Numbered from the stretch's first letter, positions 1 to 7,800 are shown. The stretch: DNA of 64,000 nt from Sphingomonas glaciei (GCF_023380025.1 NZ_CP097253.1:1240001-1304000), one strand, 5' to 3'. Numbers and translations are program-made. Notes: generated by a model from the sequence alone, not told the origin.

Positions 1-423
1 TTACGAAGCAACCTTGTGGACGCAGGCGAGCGGCTGCATTGGCCGCCGCACCAGACTGACTTCCAGAAGTTCTAGGTCGCGGATCTCGCGGGCCGAGGCA
101 CGCTGCTCCGCCGACCTCACCCGGTAACCGAAGCTCAGTCCCGATAACCGCCCATGTTCGATCTCGCGGGCCAGCAGTCGCCCAAATTCGTCATCGTTCA
201 GCCGCCCGATGACCTGCAGTCCCCGCGCATCCTCGGCCAGATGTTCGATCTGGCCGACTCGCCGCCCTGCCTGGTGCTGCCACAACAGCGGCACGGTGCC
301 GTTCCGCTTCAGCGACTGCCGAAAGGCGCCGGCGCGCACGATGTCGCCGCCCCGGTCGACGCGGTCGAACACCGACGCATAGCCGGCGAAGCGCAGCCCC
401 TTGCGAGCTCGCTCGATGCGCAT
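1..423 (-). CDS. HK97-type prohead protease (GTA/phage head)
   Basis: A 140-residue protein of the HK97 prohead protease family, which cleaves scaffold or capsid N-termini during head maturation. The fold is supported by the N-terminal FAGYASVFD segment, the LLWQHQ motif with candidate catalytic His50, and GLSFGYRV with candidate catalytic Ser97. Length is short compared with phage versions but normal for gene transfer agents. ATG at 423 is preceded by GAGGA about nine bases upstream. It lies 3 bp after the DUF6127 gene and follows the portal gene on the same strand, the order seen in alphaproteobacterial GTAs (portal, g3.5, protease, then capsid). The capsid gene would lie off the left edge. 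Confidence 0.88.
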   Translation of the reverse strand: MRIERARKGLRFAGYASVFDRVDRGGDIVRAGAFRQSLKRNGTVPLLWQHQAGRRVGQIEHLAEDARGLQVIGRLNDDEFGRLLAREIEHGRLSGLSFGYRVRSAEQRASAREIRDLELLEVSLVRRPMQPLACVHKVAS

Positions 424-426
424 TGC

Positions 427-747
427 TCAGTTCCTCAGCAGGTCGCGAAGGCTGGACTGGTAGGCGATCACCACCATCAGGCCGGCCAGGCAAATCCGGA
501 CCAACCACCTGGCAACCGTTTGCCAGGCCGATTTCTTGACGTCGCGCCAGGCGCCCAGCAGTTCGCGCAGCTCGTCCATGTCGCGCCGCGCCGTCTTGTC
601 CTCCAGCCCAAGGGAGGTGAGCGCCCGGCACGCCCCCGCGTTGCTGGCCTCTTCGACCATCGCCTGCAGGATGACGAAATTGACCGGCTGACCTTCCGCG
701 CTGGCAATCAGCTGGGCCAGCAGTTCGTCGGAATCGCGCCGGATCAA
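427..747 (-). CDS. DUF6127 small GTA-cluster protein (g3.5-like)
   Basis: About 106 residues, matching the small DUF6127 proteins found between portal and protease genes in alphaproteobacterial gene transfer agent clusters (the position of RcGTA g3.5). The body is helical and charged (LGLEDKTARRDMDELRELL), followed by a C-terminal hydrophobic segment around residues 82-98 that may be membrane-inserted. I place the start at TTG 747, whose last two bases overlap the portal stop as TTGA, so translation is probably coupled. A longer in-frame reading from 831 would run deep into the portal gene and adds only Arg-rich residues. The function is unknown. Confidence 0.7.
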   Translation of the reverse strand: MIRRDSDELLAQLIASAEGQPVNFVILQAMVEEASNAGACRALTSLGLEDKTARRDMDELRELLGAWRDVKKSAWQTVARWLVRICLAGLMVVIAYQSSLRDLLRN

Positions 748-1853
748 CCTTGCCGCCCCCCGCGCTCGAAGCCGAGCATCTCGCGCTTTTCTTCGGCGGA
801 GATGAAGTCGGCCTGGGCGACCATCTGCCACAGTCGCTCGCGATCCTCTGCAAGCTCGCTGATCGCATCGGTGTCGACCGCCAGCTTGACCGGCCCGACC
901 CAGTCACGCAGCGCCTCCGACACTTCGCCCAGTATGCGCTCGGCAAGCGGCAAAACAGTCTGCCGATACAGGGCTCTCCCCGCCTCACGCATGTTGCTGT
1001 AGGCCGTATCCCCCGGCAGCCCGAGCAGCACCGGCGGCACTCCGAAGGCCAGCGCGATGTCTCGAGCGGCGGCTTCCTTGACCGCGACGAAATCCATGTC
1101 AGTCGGGCTCAGGCCCAGCGATTGCCAGCGCAATCCGCCTTCGAGCAGCATCGGGCGGCCTGCATTCAGGCTCCCGCTGAACTGCTTCTCAATCTCCTCG
1201 CGCAGCCGCTCGAACTGCGGCCCGCTCAGCGGCGCGCCGTCCGGCGGATCATAGGTCAGCGCACCCGAAGGCCGCGCCGCATTGTCGAGCAAGGCCTTGT
1301 TCCAGCGGCTCGCCCGATTGTGGATCGACGCCGCCGCGCTTGCTGCCTCCAGACAACCCAGCCCGTGCTGATCCTGCACCGGGTTGAGCGACTTGATGTG
1401 GATGAGCTGGACCCGCTCCAGCGCGTCGTGGCGATTGATCCTGACCGGCTTGCGCCCTGCCTTATAGACGTAGGCATGCGGCCAGCCACGCTCGTCGGTA
1501 TCGATGGTGACCCGATCCGGCTGAAGCAGGAACAGCTCCGCCGGCGCACCAAGCGCCTCCACCAGCTGGAGATAGGCATTGCCGTGCAGCAGCAGTGAGG
1601 CCGCCGTCTGCTCGAGCAGGCTCGACCGCCCGATCAGCGAAGCCGCTGTCTCGTCGCCTTCGATCGCGTACACTTTGAGGGCGCCGACCGCTCCGGCGAT
1701 CATCCTGACCGCCCGTTGACCGACCGGATTGCCAAGGAACACTTCCTTCAACTGCGCCTGATAGCCGCTGGGGAAAAGGCTGCGTTCGCTTGATGCCGGA
1801 TATGACAGGAACAGCGGCGGGACGTCCGCCGACTTGCGTCCGAACCACCGCAT
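744..1853 (-). CDS. HK97-family phage portal protein (GTA g3-like)
   Basis: A 369-residue portal protein. It would form the dodecameric ring at the capsid vertex through which DNA is packaged. Family features include the N-terminal MRWFGRK start, LFPSGYQAQ, LLLHGNAYLQ, the central PLSGPQFERLREEIEKQF region and the AFGVPPVLLGLPGDTAYSN stretch typical of HK97 gp3 and RcGTA g3. I chose ATG 1853 because AAAGG lies about eight bases upstream; a GTG at 1907 is also in frame but poorly supported. The expected terminase gene is not upstream: the next gene is rpsF on the other strand. It starts the block that continues into DUF6127 and the protease. Confidence 0.9.
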   Translation of the reverse strand: MRWFGRKSADVPPLFLSYPASSERSLFPSGYQAQLKEVFLGNPVGQRAVRMIAGAVGALKVYAIEGDETAASLIGRSSLLEQTAASLLLHGNAYLQLVEALGAPAELFLLQPDRVTIDTDERGWPHAYVYKAGRKPVRINRHDALERVQLIHIKSLNPVQDQHGLGCLEAASAAASIHNRASRWNKALLDNAARPSGALTYDPPDGAPLSGPQFERLREEIEKQFSGSLNAGRPMLLEGGLRWQSLGLSPTDMDFVAVKEAAARDIALAFGVPPVLLGLPGDTAYSNMREAGRALYRQTVLPLAERILGEVSEALRDWVGPVKLAVDTDAISELAEDRERLWQMVAQADFISAEEKREMLGFERGGRQG

Positions 1854-2131
1854 TTCAGATCCTTTGATGATCGGACCAACCGCCTTGCGATTCGTCCCAG
1901 TGTTCACTTATGTGCCAGAACAGCGTGACGATGTCAAGTGTTTTGTGCCGTATGGGTTCGCACCTTGCTCACGCCCGGGCACGACACTTGCAAGCGAAGC
2001 CCACTTGTGCCAAAGGCCCGCGTCCGTTCCCGCAGACCTGTTTGCGTGGCGGACATCAGGAATACCGAAGACAGCCGGAGGGGCGTTCGCATGGGGCGAT
2101 CGTCAGCGATCGGTCAACATGAGAGATTTGC
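1854..2131. promoter_or_regulatory. Divergent intergenic region between portal and rpsF
   Basis: These 278 bp hold no convincing gene. They must carry the promoter of the rpsF operon and any promoter for the head cluster. A small hairpin, CGATCG-tcag-CGATCG, sits at about 2097-2112 just before rpsF. Long ribosomal leaders upstream of rpsF often carry an S6:S18-binding regulatory hairpin, but I cannot fit that motif with confidence. No terminase remnant is visible in any frame. Confidence 0.4.
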
Positions 2132-2572
2132 ATGCCGCTTTACGAGCATGTCTTTCTCGCAAGGCAGGATCTGGCTCAAGCCCAGGTCGACGCTCTTGCC
2201 GAGACGGCAACCAACATCATCAACGAACACGGTGGAAACATCGTCAAGGCCGAGACCTGGGGTCTTCGCGGCCTCGCCTACCGGATCGCCAAGAACCGCA
2301 AGGCTCATTACGTGATGCTCGACATCGACGCGCCGGCCGCTGCCATCGCCGAGCTCGAGCGCCAGACCGGCATCAACGAGGACGTGATCCGCTACATGAC
2401 CGTGCGCGTCGACGCCCACGAAAAGGGTCCGTCGGCAATGATGCGCCGCCAGGAGCGTGACCGCAGCGAACGTGGCGACCGCGGCGATCGTGGCGACCGT
2501 GGCGACCGTGGCCCCCGCATGGACCGGGGCGATCGTCCTGACCGTGCCCCGCGCGAAGAGATGGGAGCGTAA
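2132..2572 (+). CDS. rpsF: 30S ribosomal protein S6
   Basis: S6 binds the platform of the small subunit together with S18, encoded next. The first 95 or so residues are canonical ([13 protein letters not shown] start, [15 protein letters not shown], ending near [14 protein letters not shown]). The remaining residues form a basic, disordered tail with a run of RGD repeats ([12 protein letters not shown]) that is much longer than the E. coli tail. GAGAG about eight bases upstream serves as ribosome site. The operon order rpsF-rpsR-rplI, with gaps of 3 and 12 bp, is conserved in alphaproteobacteria. Confidence 0.98.
   Translation: MPLYEHVFLARQDLAQAQVDALAETATNIINEHGGNIVKAETWGLRGLAYRIAKNRKAHYVMLDIDAPAAAIAELERQTGINEDVIRYMTVRVDAHEKGPSAMMRRQERDRSERGDRGDRGDRGDRGPRMDRGDRPDRAPREEMGA
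2471..2511 (+). repeat. Tandem 9-bp repeat inside rpsF
   Basis: About four and a half copies of cgtggcgac (with synonymous changes) encode the RGD repeat of the S6 tail. The repeat is in frame and in multiples of three codons, so copy-number slippage would lengthen or shorten the tail without a frameshift. Confidence 0.8.
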
Positions 2573-2575
2573 CCG

Positions 2576-2800
2576 ATGGCCCGTGCATTTTTCCGCCGCC
2601 GCAAGTCGTGCCCCTTCTCGGGCAAGGATGCCCCCCAGATCGACTACAAGGACGTCCGTCTGCTCCAGGGCTTCGTGTCCGAGCGTGGCAAGATCGTCCC
2701 GAGCCGCATCACCGCGGTGAGCACCAAGAAGCAGCGCGAGCTGGCCAAGGCGATCAAGCGCGCCCGCCACATCGGCCTGCTCCCCTACGTGGTCAAGTAA
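2576..2800 (+). CDS. rpsR: 30S ribosomal protein S18
   Basis: A 74-residue S18, the partner of S6 on the small subunit. It has the expected [20 protein letters not shown] start and the conserved [19 protein letters not shown] core followed by the basic [10 protein letters not shown] end. The start lies 3 bp after the rpsF stop, so the two are almost certainly co-translated. Length is normal for the family. Confidence 0.98.
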   Translation: MARAFFRRRKSCPFSGKDAPQIDYKDVRLLQGFVSERGKIVPSRITAVSTKKQRELAKAIKRARHIGLLPYVVK

Positions 2801-2812
2801 GGAGCCTGATCG

Positions 2813-3412
2813 ATGCAAGTCATCCTGCTTGAGCGCGTCGAGAAGCTCGGCGCCATTGGCGATGTCGTCACCGTCAAGAACGGTTTCGCCCGCAACTTCC
2901 TTCTTCCCCGCAAGAAGGCGCTTCGTGCCAACGAAGCCAACCGCAAGCTGTTCGAATCGAACCGCGCCAAGATCGAGTCCGACAATGCCGAGCGCCGCTC
3001 GGTTGCTCAGGATTCGGCCAAGGGCGTCGACGGCAAGACCGTTCAGCTCATCCGCCAGGCGTCCAATACCGGCCAGCTCTATGGTTCGGTCAGCGCCCGT
3101 GACATCGTCGACGCCCTTGAGGCCGACGGTGCCAAGGTCGCCAAGAGCCAGGTCGTCCTTGATCGTCCGATCAAGTCGATCGGCATGCACGAAGTGCGCG
3201 TCGTCCTCCACGCCGAGGTTGCAGTCACCGTCAAGGTGAACGTGGCCCGCTCGCCCGAAGAGGCCGAGCTACAGGCGCAGGGCGTCGATGTCATGGCGCA
3301 GATGTTCGAGCGTGATAACGCCGGCTTCACCGAGGCCTACGACCCTAACGCCGAGCCTGGCACGATTGCCGAGGAAGGCGAAGCGGAGGCGGAGCAGGCC
3401 CCCGAAGCCTGA
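2813..3412 (+). CDS. rplI: 50S ribosomal protein L9
   Basis: L9 is an elongated large-subunit protein. The N-terminal domain is canonical (MQVILLERVEKLG, VKNGFARNFLLPRKKAL), followed by the long connecting helix and the C-terminal domain ending near residue 150. This copy has 199 residues because of an added acidic tail rich in Glu and Ala, a common alphaproteobacterial trait. It begins 12 bp after rpsR with a GGAGCC ribosome site and is followed by a strong terminator at 3439, closing the operon. Confidence 0.97.
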   Translation: MQVILLERVEKLGAIGDVVTVKNGFARNFLLPRKKALRANEANRKLFESNRAKIESDNAERRSVAQDSAKGVDGKTVQLIRQASNTGQLYGSVSARDIVDALEADGAKVAKSQVVLDRPIKSIGMHEVRVVLHAEVAVTVKVNVARSPEEAELQAQGVDVMAQMFERDNAGFTEAYDPNAEPGTIAEEGEAEAEQAPEA

Positions 3413-3438
3413 TCTCCACCACTGCTTCTACGGGATTG

Positions 3439-3474
3439 GGGCCGTCCGGTATCACCGGGCGGCCCTTTCCTTTT
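3439..3474 (+). terminator. Rho-independent terminator of rpsF-rpsR-rplI
   Basis: A 12-bp stem (3439-3450 with 3454-3465, one G-U pair) closes a 3-nt loop and is followed by tttccttttg. It lies 26 bp after the rplI stop. Confidence 0.9.
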
Positions 3475-3570
3475 GTCGCAACGACTTCCGTCTGCCGCAC
3501 AGCCACGGAACGCTCTTCGTCGCTGGCTATTCTCTTTCCCAAGAGCACGGGCACTCGGAGGAGACATCAG

Positions 3571-4125
3571 ATGAACGGTGACGAACGCACTCCCGGTCAA
3601 GGCAATGGCCAGAAGAGCCCCCAGGACCGGTCCCAGCAGCAGACACAAACTGAGCAACGCGGAAGCCAAGACGGCGGTATGTCGACCGGCCAGGCCTCCT
3701 ACGGCAACAGCGGCGATACCGCCTCGAGCGCGCCGAGCCAGAGCACCACGCTCGATCAGGAAAGCGACATGGGTCAGTCGGGCGGCGGCGAGCAAGGTCG
3801 TGAGACCAGGCTATTCACAGGGTCGGACGACGACATGGGTAGCAGCACCGGGACGGGTCGCAGCGGTATCGAAGGCAGCGCCGACAATCCCGACCAGCCG
3901 GACGCCGGTCTTGGCGGAAGCACCGGCCGCTCGGGTATCGCAGGCAGCCTGGACGACAAGGGTGAGGCCATCAGCCAGGACGCCGACGCCCAAAGCTTCG
4001 CCGACCAGGGTCAGGGTGCCTTGAACGAGGACCTGATGGGTTCGAGCGGCGACAGCGACAGGACCGATATCGAAACCGAACGTTCGCAAGGTCGCGAAAC
4101 CGACATCGAGGGCAGCAGCTTCTAG
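3571..4125 (+). CDS. Hypothetical Gly/Ser/Asp-rich low-complexity protein
   Basis: A 184-residue hydrophilic, acidic protein without Cys, signal peptide or membrane segment. ATG 3571 is preceded by an excellent GGAGGAG site. The sequence is low-complexity, with Gln-rich N-terminal residues and two copies of a TGRSGI(E/A)GS motif around residues 92-130, and looks intrinsically disordered. I do not recognise a domain. It is a single-gene unit: terminators lie on both sides (3439 and 4127). Such small disordered proteins are frequent in sphingomonads and may be stress-related, but that is a guess. Confidence 0.75.
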   Translation: MNGDERTPGQGNGQKSPQDRSQQQTQTEQRGSQDGGMSTGQASYGNSGDTASSAPSQSTTLDQESDMGQSGGGEQGRETRLFTGSDDDMGSSTGTGRSGIEGSADNPDQPDAGLGGSTGRSGIAGSLDDKGEAISQDADAQSFADQGQGALNEDLMGSSGDSDRTDIETERSQGRETDIEGSSF

Positions 4126-4126
4126 G

Positions 4127-4168
4127 AGTTCTGGGGAGCGCACCCGCGTGCGCTCCCCAGAACTTTGC
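4127..4168. terminator. Perfect 17-bp hairpin between convergent genes
   Basis: agttctggggagcgcac (4127-4143) pairs perfectly with 4148-4164 around the loop ccgc, followed by a short ttgc. It overlaps the end of the preceding gene by one base and lies before the convergent DUF6456 gene, so it probably stops transcription mainly on plus and perhaps in both directions. Confidence 0.8.
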
Positions 4169-4193
4169 ATCGTCACCCCTTTGGCGAGAACAC

Positions 4194-4667
4194 CTAACGA
4201 ATGCGATAATAATCCGCGACCCGGTCGAGTGCCATCTTGAGCACCAGCTTGCCCGCTCGCGCCGGCCAGCCGAGCGCCGTTTCGGCGTCCCTCATCCCCT
4301 CCCCCGCGCACACGATCCGCCACAGGATATCGGACATGCCGGTCCCGGCGGCCTGCAGGGCATCGTCGAACCTTGCCTTTGCGATCGCCTGCAATTCGGT
4401 TCGCTCCAGCTTCTGGCAGCGACCCTGTCGACTTGCCGATGCCGATGCCGGATCCCAGCGCATCGTCATGCAAGGCGACAGGTTGGCGCGCTCCCAATCG
4501 GCCCGGAGCTGTTCCCCCGCGTCGAATTGCCGGCGATCGAGGTGACCGTGACGATGAAGCCATCCAAGCGGTGACTCCACCTGATTGACGGTGACCGATC
4601 GGCGAACCCCACGGGTGACCTTGCCGCCGTCCTTGACCGCTTGTTCGACTAACAGGCGCTTGGCCAT
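4194..4667 (-). CDS. DUF6456 domain-containing protein
   Basis: A 157-residue basic protein. The segment from ESPLGWLHRHG (about residue 32) through FDAGEQLRADWERANLSP to the C-terminal GWPARAGKLVLKMALDRVADYY is the DUF6456 pattern. ATG 4667 has GGGGAG eight bases upstream. My recollection, not checked, is that the C-terminal part of the GTA activator GafA (GafZ in Caulobacter) belongs to or resembles this family. It is divergent from an HTH protein 100 bp away and lies 2.3 kb from GTA-like head genes, which makes a regulatory role in that cluster plausible but unproven. Confidence 0.7.
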   Translation of the reverse strand: MAKRLLVEQAVKDGGKVTRGVRRSVTVNQVESPLGWLHRHGHLDRRQFDAGEQLRADWERANLSPCMTMRWDPASASASRQGRCQKLERTELQAIAKARFDDALQAAGTGMSDILWRIVCAGEGMRDAETALGWPARAGKLVLKMALDRVADYYRIR

Positions 4668-4767
4668 CCGAGAACTCCCCTTCCGCTTCCGAGTCGATGC
4701 CCACTTGCCAGATCGCAGCGAATGTAGGACAGAAGAAAACACCTAAAAGGTTCGCAGGGGGAAGTTC

Positions 4768-5334
4768 ATGATCACGCGCATCCGCGAAGTTCGCAAAGCC
4801 AAGCGCATGACGCTCGATGACGTGGCGCGGGCCTGCTCGCCCGCAACGACGCCACAGACCATCGGGCGGCTGGAAACCGGCATGCGTACCGTCTCGATCG
4901 GTTGGCTCAACCGTATCGCGGATGCCTTGGGCGTTTCGCCCACCGACCTTGTCGATCATCCTGCTGCCGAGAAGCTGGAAGTCATCGCCCTGCTCAACGG
5001 CGACAGTGCGGTCGCCCCACGCAAGGCCCAGGTTGTCCTTCCCCCGCGCCCCGAACCTGCGCAGGTGGCGATCCTCGTCACCGCCAGCATCGCCGATTAT
5101 CGCACCGGCGACGAATTGTGGTGTGATCGCCTGAACCCGGAGCAGTTCGGACGCGCCCTCAACCGCGACGTCCTGGTGCCAAGGCCCAGCGGCCGCTTCC
5201 AGTTCGGCCGCCTGCTCGCCCGCGAGGAAGGCAAGCTCCACCTCCTGCCGCTCGGCAGCGGTGCCCGGCAGGTGGTGGTCAATGATCCGGCCTTCCTCGC
5301 GTTGCCAGCCAGACTGGTTCGAAAGGTCGGCTGA
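4768..5334 (+). CDS. XRE-family HTH regulator with LexA/S24-like C-terminal half
   Basis: A 188-residue protein. Residues 1-65 form a Cro/C1-type helix-turn-helix (REVRKAKRMTLDDVAR, TTPQTIGRLETGMRTVS, IADALGVSPTDLVD). The C-terminal half (VTASIADYRTGDELW, NRDVLVPRPSGRFQFGRL, EEGKLHLLPLGSGARQVVV) resembles the beta-rich S24/LexA-type domain. I see no convincing Ser/Lys catalytic pair, so it would be a ligand-binding or dimerisation version. The ribosome site AGGGGGAAG precedes ATG 4768. Divergent partner of the DUF6456 gene; the shared 100-bp spacer is relatively A-rich and likely holds both promoters. Confidence 0.75.
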   Translation: MITRIREVRKAKRMTLDDVARACSPATTPQTIGRLETGMRTVSIGWLNRIADALGVSPTDLVDHPAAEKLEVIALLNGDSAVAPRKAQVVLPPRPEPAQVAILVTASIADYRTGDELWCDRLNPEQFGRALNRDVLVPRPSGRFQFGRLLAREEGKLHLLPLGSGARQVVVNDPAFLALPARLVRKVG

Positions 5335-5518
5335 AGTCATCTTCTACGGCATGCACCGTCTCAGGGTCGTCGCGCCAGAATAGTGAATAGGCGCAGGGAG
5401 AGTGCCTGAAGCCCCTCGCCCTCAGCCCCTGACCCAGCCGCCCCTCAGTTCTCCTCAAATAGCCGATGCGGTTGACCAGCCATCAAAAGACTGGAAAAGG
5501 CGCCGTTCCCCTGGCGTG

Positions 5519-5594
5519 GGGCGCTTAGCTCAGCTGGTAGAGCGGCTCGTTTACACCGAGTAGGTCGGCGGTTCGAACCCGTCAGCGCCCACCA
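5519..5594 (+). tRNA. tRNA-Val (anticodon UAC)
   Basis: A complete cloverleaf: acceptor arms GGGCGCT and AGCGCCC pair perfectly, the D arm contains AGCTCAGCTGGTAGAGC, the anticodon TAC is at 5552-5554 in the loop tttacac, and the T arm carries GGTTCGAACCC. CCA is encoded at 5592-5594. The anticodon reads GUA and wobble valine codons. Confidence 0.95.
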
Positions 5595-5656
5595 TTCTTC
5601 GCTTTCCTGGGCGCTCTATCCATTGCCAGGGTCTGCGTCAGCAGCGCCCTCGCGCC

Positions 5657-6580
5657 CTAAACCGCCGCCATCCCGACTTCATGGAAATAGCGACGTAGTC
5701 CGGCGCTGGTCGCCGGGGCCATCTCGATGAAGACACGCCGGCCATCATGTGGATCGTCCCGGCGCACCAGCAGGCCCCGATCGGTCATCGACTTGATCCA
5801 GCGTAGCGCCGTGGTCGCCGGCACGGCCGCAGCGATGCATAGGCTCGACACGGGGACTCGGTGCTGCACGATCTCGGCCTGCAACAGGTCCAGCAGCATG
5901 TCCCACGCCGGGTCCGCGAACAGGTCGGCTGGGAGGAAGGTGGAGCGGAGCCGCCGCGCGCGGATCATAGCCCGGAGCGCTTCGGCCGAGACGTTGGGCA
6001 CGTCCGAACGCGGCGGCGCCATCGTCGCGGGGGACAGCGGCGGGCCGGCCGATGCCGTACTCAACCGCGCCAGGGTCGAGGCGATACGGCTCACTTCCTC
6101 GCTCAACTGCCGCAGGCGGGCCGCGCTGGCGTCGGAGGCGACGTCGCGCGCGGCACCGATGTGCTGCGGCTGGATCGCCAGCGAGAGGGTGGCGAGCCGT
6201 TCCATGTCGTCGGCGTTGACCAGCAGATCGACGTTCGCATCGGCAAGCTGCGCCAGCACTTCATCCACCTGCTCCAGCCGGGTCGCGACGACGACGCCGA
6301 AACTCTTGCGCGCGGCCTCCCGACCGGCTCGGTCGAGCAGGCGGCGAACGGGAAGCGTCGGCTCGTCGTCGAGCTCGATCCACAAGGCGGACAGCGTAGC
6401 CCGTTCCTCGAGTGCTTCGACCGCTTCGGCCGGGCTGAGCTCCGACAGGGTCCGAAGGCCGCTCAGCTCGGCAGTGGTGCGGGCACGCTGGCGCGCGGCG
6501 GGCGTGTCCCCAACGACCATGATGGGCGCGCGGATGGGTTCTGCATTGTCGTAAATGAAAGGAGACGTGGCAACGGTCAT
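5657..6580 (-). CDS. Winged-helix regulator with degenerate receiver-like N-terminus
   Basis: A 307-residue putative transcription regulator. Residues about 20-140 have the alternating hydrophobic strands of a response-regulator receiver fold (APIMVVGDTPAARQRAR, LSALWIELDD, FGVVVATRL, VDLLVNADDM), but I see no clear phosphoacceptor Asp and conserved Lys. Residues about 223-290 form a MarR-like winged helix (SSLCIAAAVPATTALRWIKS, GLLVRRDDPHDGRRVFIE). ATG 6580 follows AGGATG. It stands alone, 62 bp beyond the tRNA. The target is unknown. Similar proteins are common in sphingomonads. Confidence 0.7.
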   Translation of the reverse strand: MTVATSPFIYDNAEPIRAPIMVVGDTPAARQRARTTAELSGLRTLSELSPAEAVEALEERATLSALWIELDDEPTLPVRRLLDRAGREAARKSFGVVVATRLEQVDEVLAQLADANVDLLVNADDMERLATLSLAIQPQHIGAARDVASDASAARLRQLSEEVSRIASTLARLSTASAGPPLSPATMAPPRSDVPNVSAEALRAMIRARRLRSTFLPADLFADPAWDMLLDLLQAEIVQHRVPVSSLCIAAAVPATTALRWIKSMTDRGLLVRRDDPHDGRRVFIEMAPATSAGLRRYFHEVGMAAV

Positions 6581-6741
6581 GACACCATCCTGTGGGAGCC
6601 AATGTAACCGAGCCCGAGCAGACTACACTGCAAATCGGCGCCATGTCAGCGAAATCTTTCTCCGCTTCGGAGATGACCATCATCGGGCAGCAATCAGAAA
6701 AGGTGTCTGGGAGAAAAAACGGCAGCTAAGGCGACGGCGAC

Positions 6742-7008
6742 ATGACCAGAAATGACAATGATGGCACGTGGTACAGAGGCACGGTCCTGATCAACCTGCG
6801 CCATGGTCTTCGCCAGTCGTCACGCCTTGCCGAAGAATTGGCGAGCGACATGATCGTCGGCAGCGAGGCGCGCGGGCTGCTCTGCCGCCTCAAAGCGATC
6901 GGTGCCGAATTGGATGATCTCGCCTTCAGCAATCCGGATGTGAGGCGCGCTCATAACGATCCGCTTTGGGAACAGCCGCCGCACCCGTTTCGCAACGCGA
7001 CCTTCTAG
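6742..7008 (+). CDS. Hypothetical 88-residue protein
   Basis: A short soluble protein beginning at ATG 6742 after AAGGCGACGGCGAC. It contains a helical Leu/Arg-rich middle (LINLRHGLRQSSRLAEELAS) and a Pro-rich end (LWEQPPHPFRN). I recognise no family. Its stop TAG overlaps the stop of the convergent cysQ-like gene in the shared palindrome CTAG. It is divergent from the winged-helix regulator, with a 160-bp spacer. Confidence 0.6.
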   Translation: MTRNDNDGTWYRGTVLINLRHGLRQSSRLAEELASDMIVGSEARGLLCRLKAIGAELDDLAFSNPDVRRAHNDPLWEQPPHPFRNATF

Positions 7009-7799
7009 TCCGGCATGTAAGGCGCGAGCAAAGGGCCTCGCCATCCGGAAGAAGCAGCAAAGCCGGGATTGAGGAAACTGGGCTTGCCGTAGCCGAGCGG
7101 CGAACCATCCGGCGCATCGACGCGGCCACCCGCAGCAAGCAGCACTGCGTGGCCGGCCGCCGTATCCCACTCGGACGTCGGCGACAGGCGCGGATAATAG
7201 TCGGCTGCACTCTCCGCCAGCAGGCAGAATTTGAGGCTCGATCCGACCGACACCAGTTCGGCCTCGGGGACCTCGGCCGCCAGGAAGTCACGGGTCGCCT
7301 GGTTCATGTGCGACTTGGAGGCAACCACGGTCAGCCGCTCGCCAGGGACACGTACCCTGAGCGGCTCGCGCGTTCCGCCCGCTTCCTCGACCCAGGCATC
7401 GCCGCCGACGATGCCCGCCCACAACCGCCCCTGTTCGGGAGCCAGGACCAGGCCCAGCACCGGCGAGCCCCCCACCACCAGCCCGATATTGACGGTATAA
7501 TCGTCACCGCCGCGGACATATTCGCGGGTGCCGTCGAGTGGGTCGACCAGGAAGAAGGCGTCGGCGAGATCGGGAATGCGCCCCGCCGCCGCTTCTTCCT
7601 CCGCCACCACCGGGATACCCGGGGCATGTCGCGCAAGTGCCGCCAGGATGATCGCCTCGGCGGCGTGATCGGCCTCGGTCACCGGCGAAAGATCGCCCTT
7701 GTGCGCAACGTCGAAGCCGCGCCGCCGGACCGCCCGGATCGCCTCCCCAGCCTCGCGGCAGGCAAGCCCGAGCGGCTCCAGCAGTGCGGCCAGATCCAC
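7005..7799 (-). CDS. cysQ: 3'(2'),5'-bisphosphate nucleotidase / inositol monophosphatase family
   Basis: A 264-residue Mg-dependent phosphatase of the CysQ/IMPase superfamily that removes phosphate from 3'-phosphoadenosine 5'-phosphate, a by-product of sulfate assimilation. The metal-binding motifs are present: VVAEEEAA, VDPLDGTREYVRG and the later TSEWDTAAGHAVL. I chose GTG 7799, one base after the SDR stop; an upstream ATG at 7850 is in frame but would overlap the SDR gene. It is the last gene of the mcc/bioB block. Substrate assignment (PAP rather than inositol phosphate) rests on the EYVRGGDDY signature and is probable. Confidence 0.85.
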   Translation of the reverse strand: MDLAALLEPLGLACREAGEAIRAVRRRGFDVAHKGDLSPVTEADHAAEAIILAALARHAPGIPVVAEEEAAAGRIPDLADAFFLVDPLDGTREYVRGGDDYTVNIGLVVGGSPVLGLVLAPEQGRLWAGIVGGDAWVEEAGGTREPLRVRVPGERLTVVASKSHMNQATRDFLAAEVPEAELVSVGSSLKFCLLAESAADYYPRLSPTSEWDTAAGHAVLLAAGGRVDAPDGSPLGYGKPSFLNPGFAASSGWRGPLLAPYMPD

Positions 7800-7800
7800 C

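Noticed and set aside
1..1853. Complete prophage
   Set aside because: Only head genes of the GTA type are seen, with no integrase, attachment repeats or lysis genes on the right side; the next genes are ribosomal.
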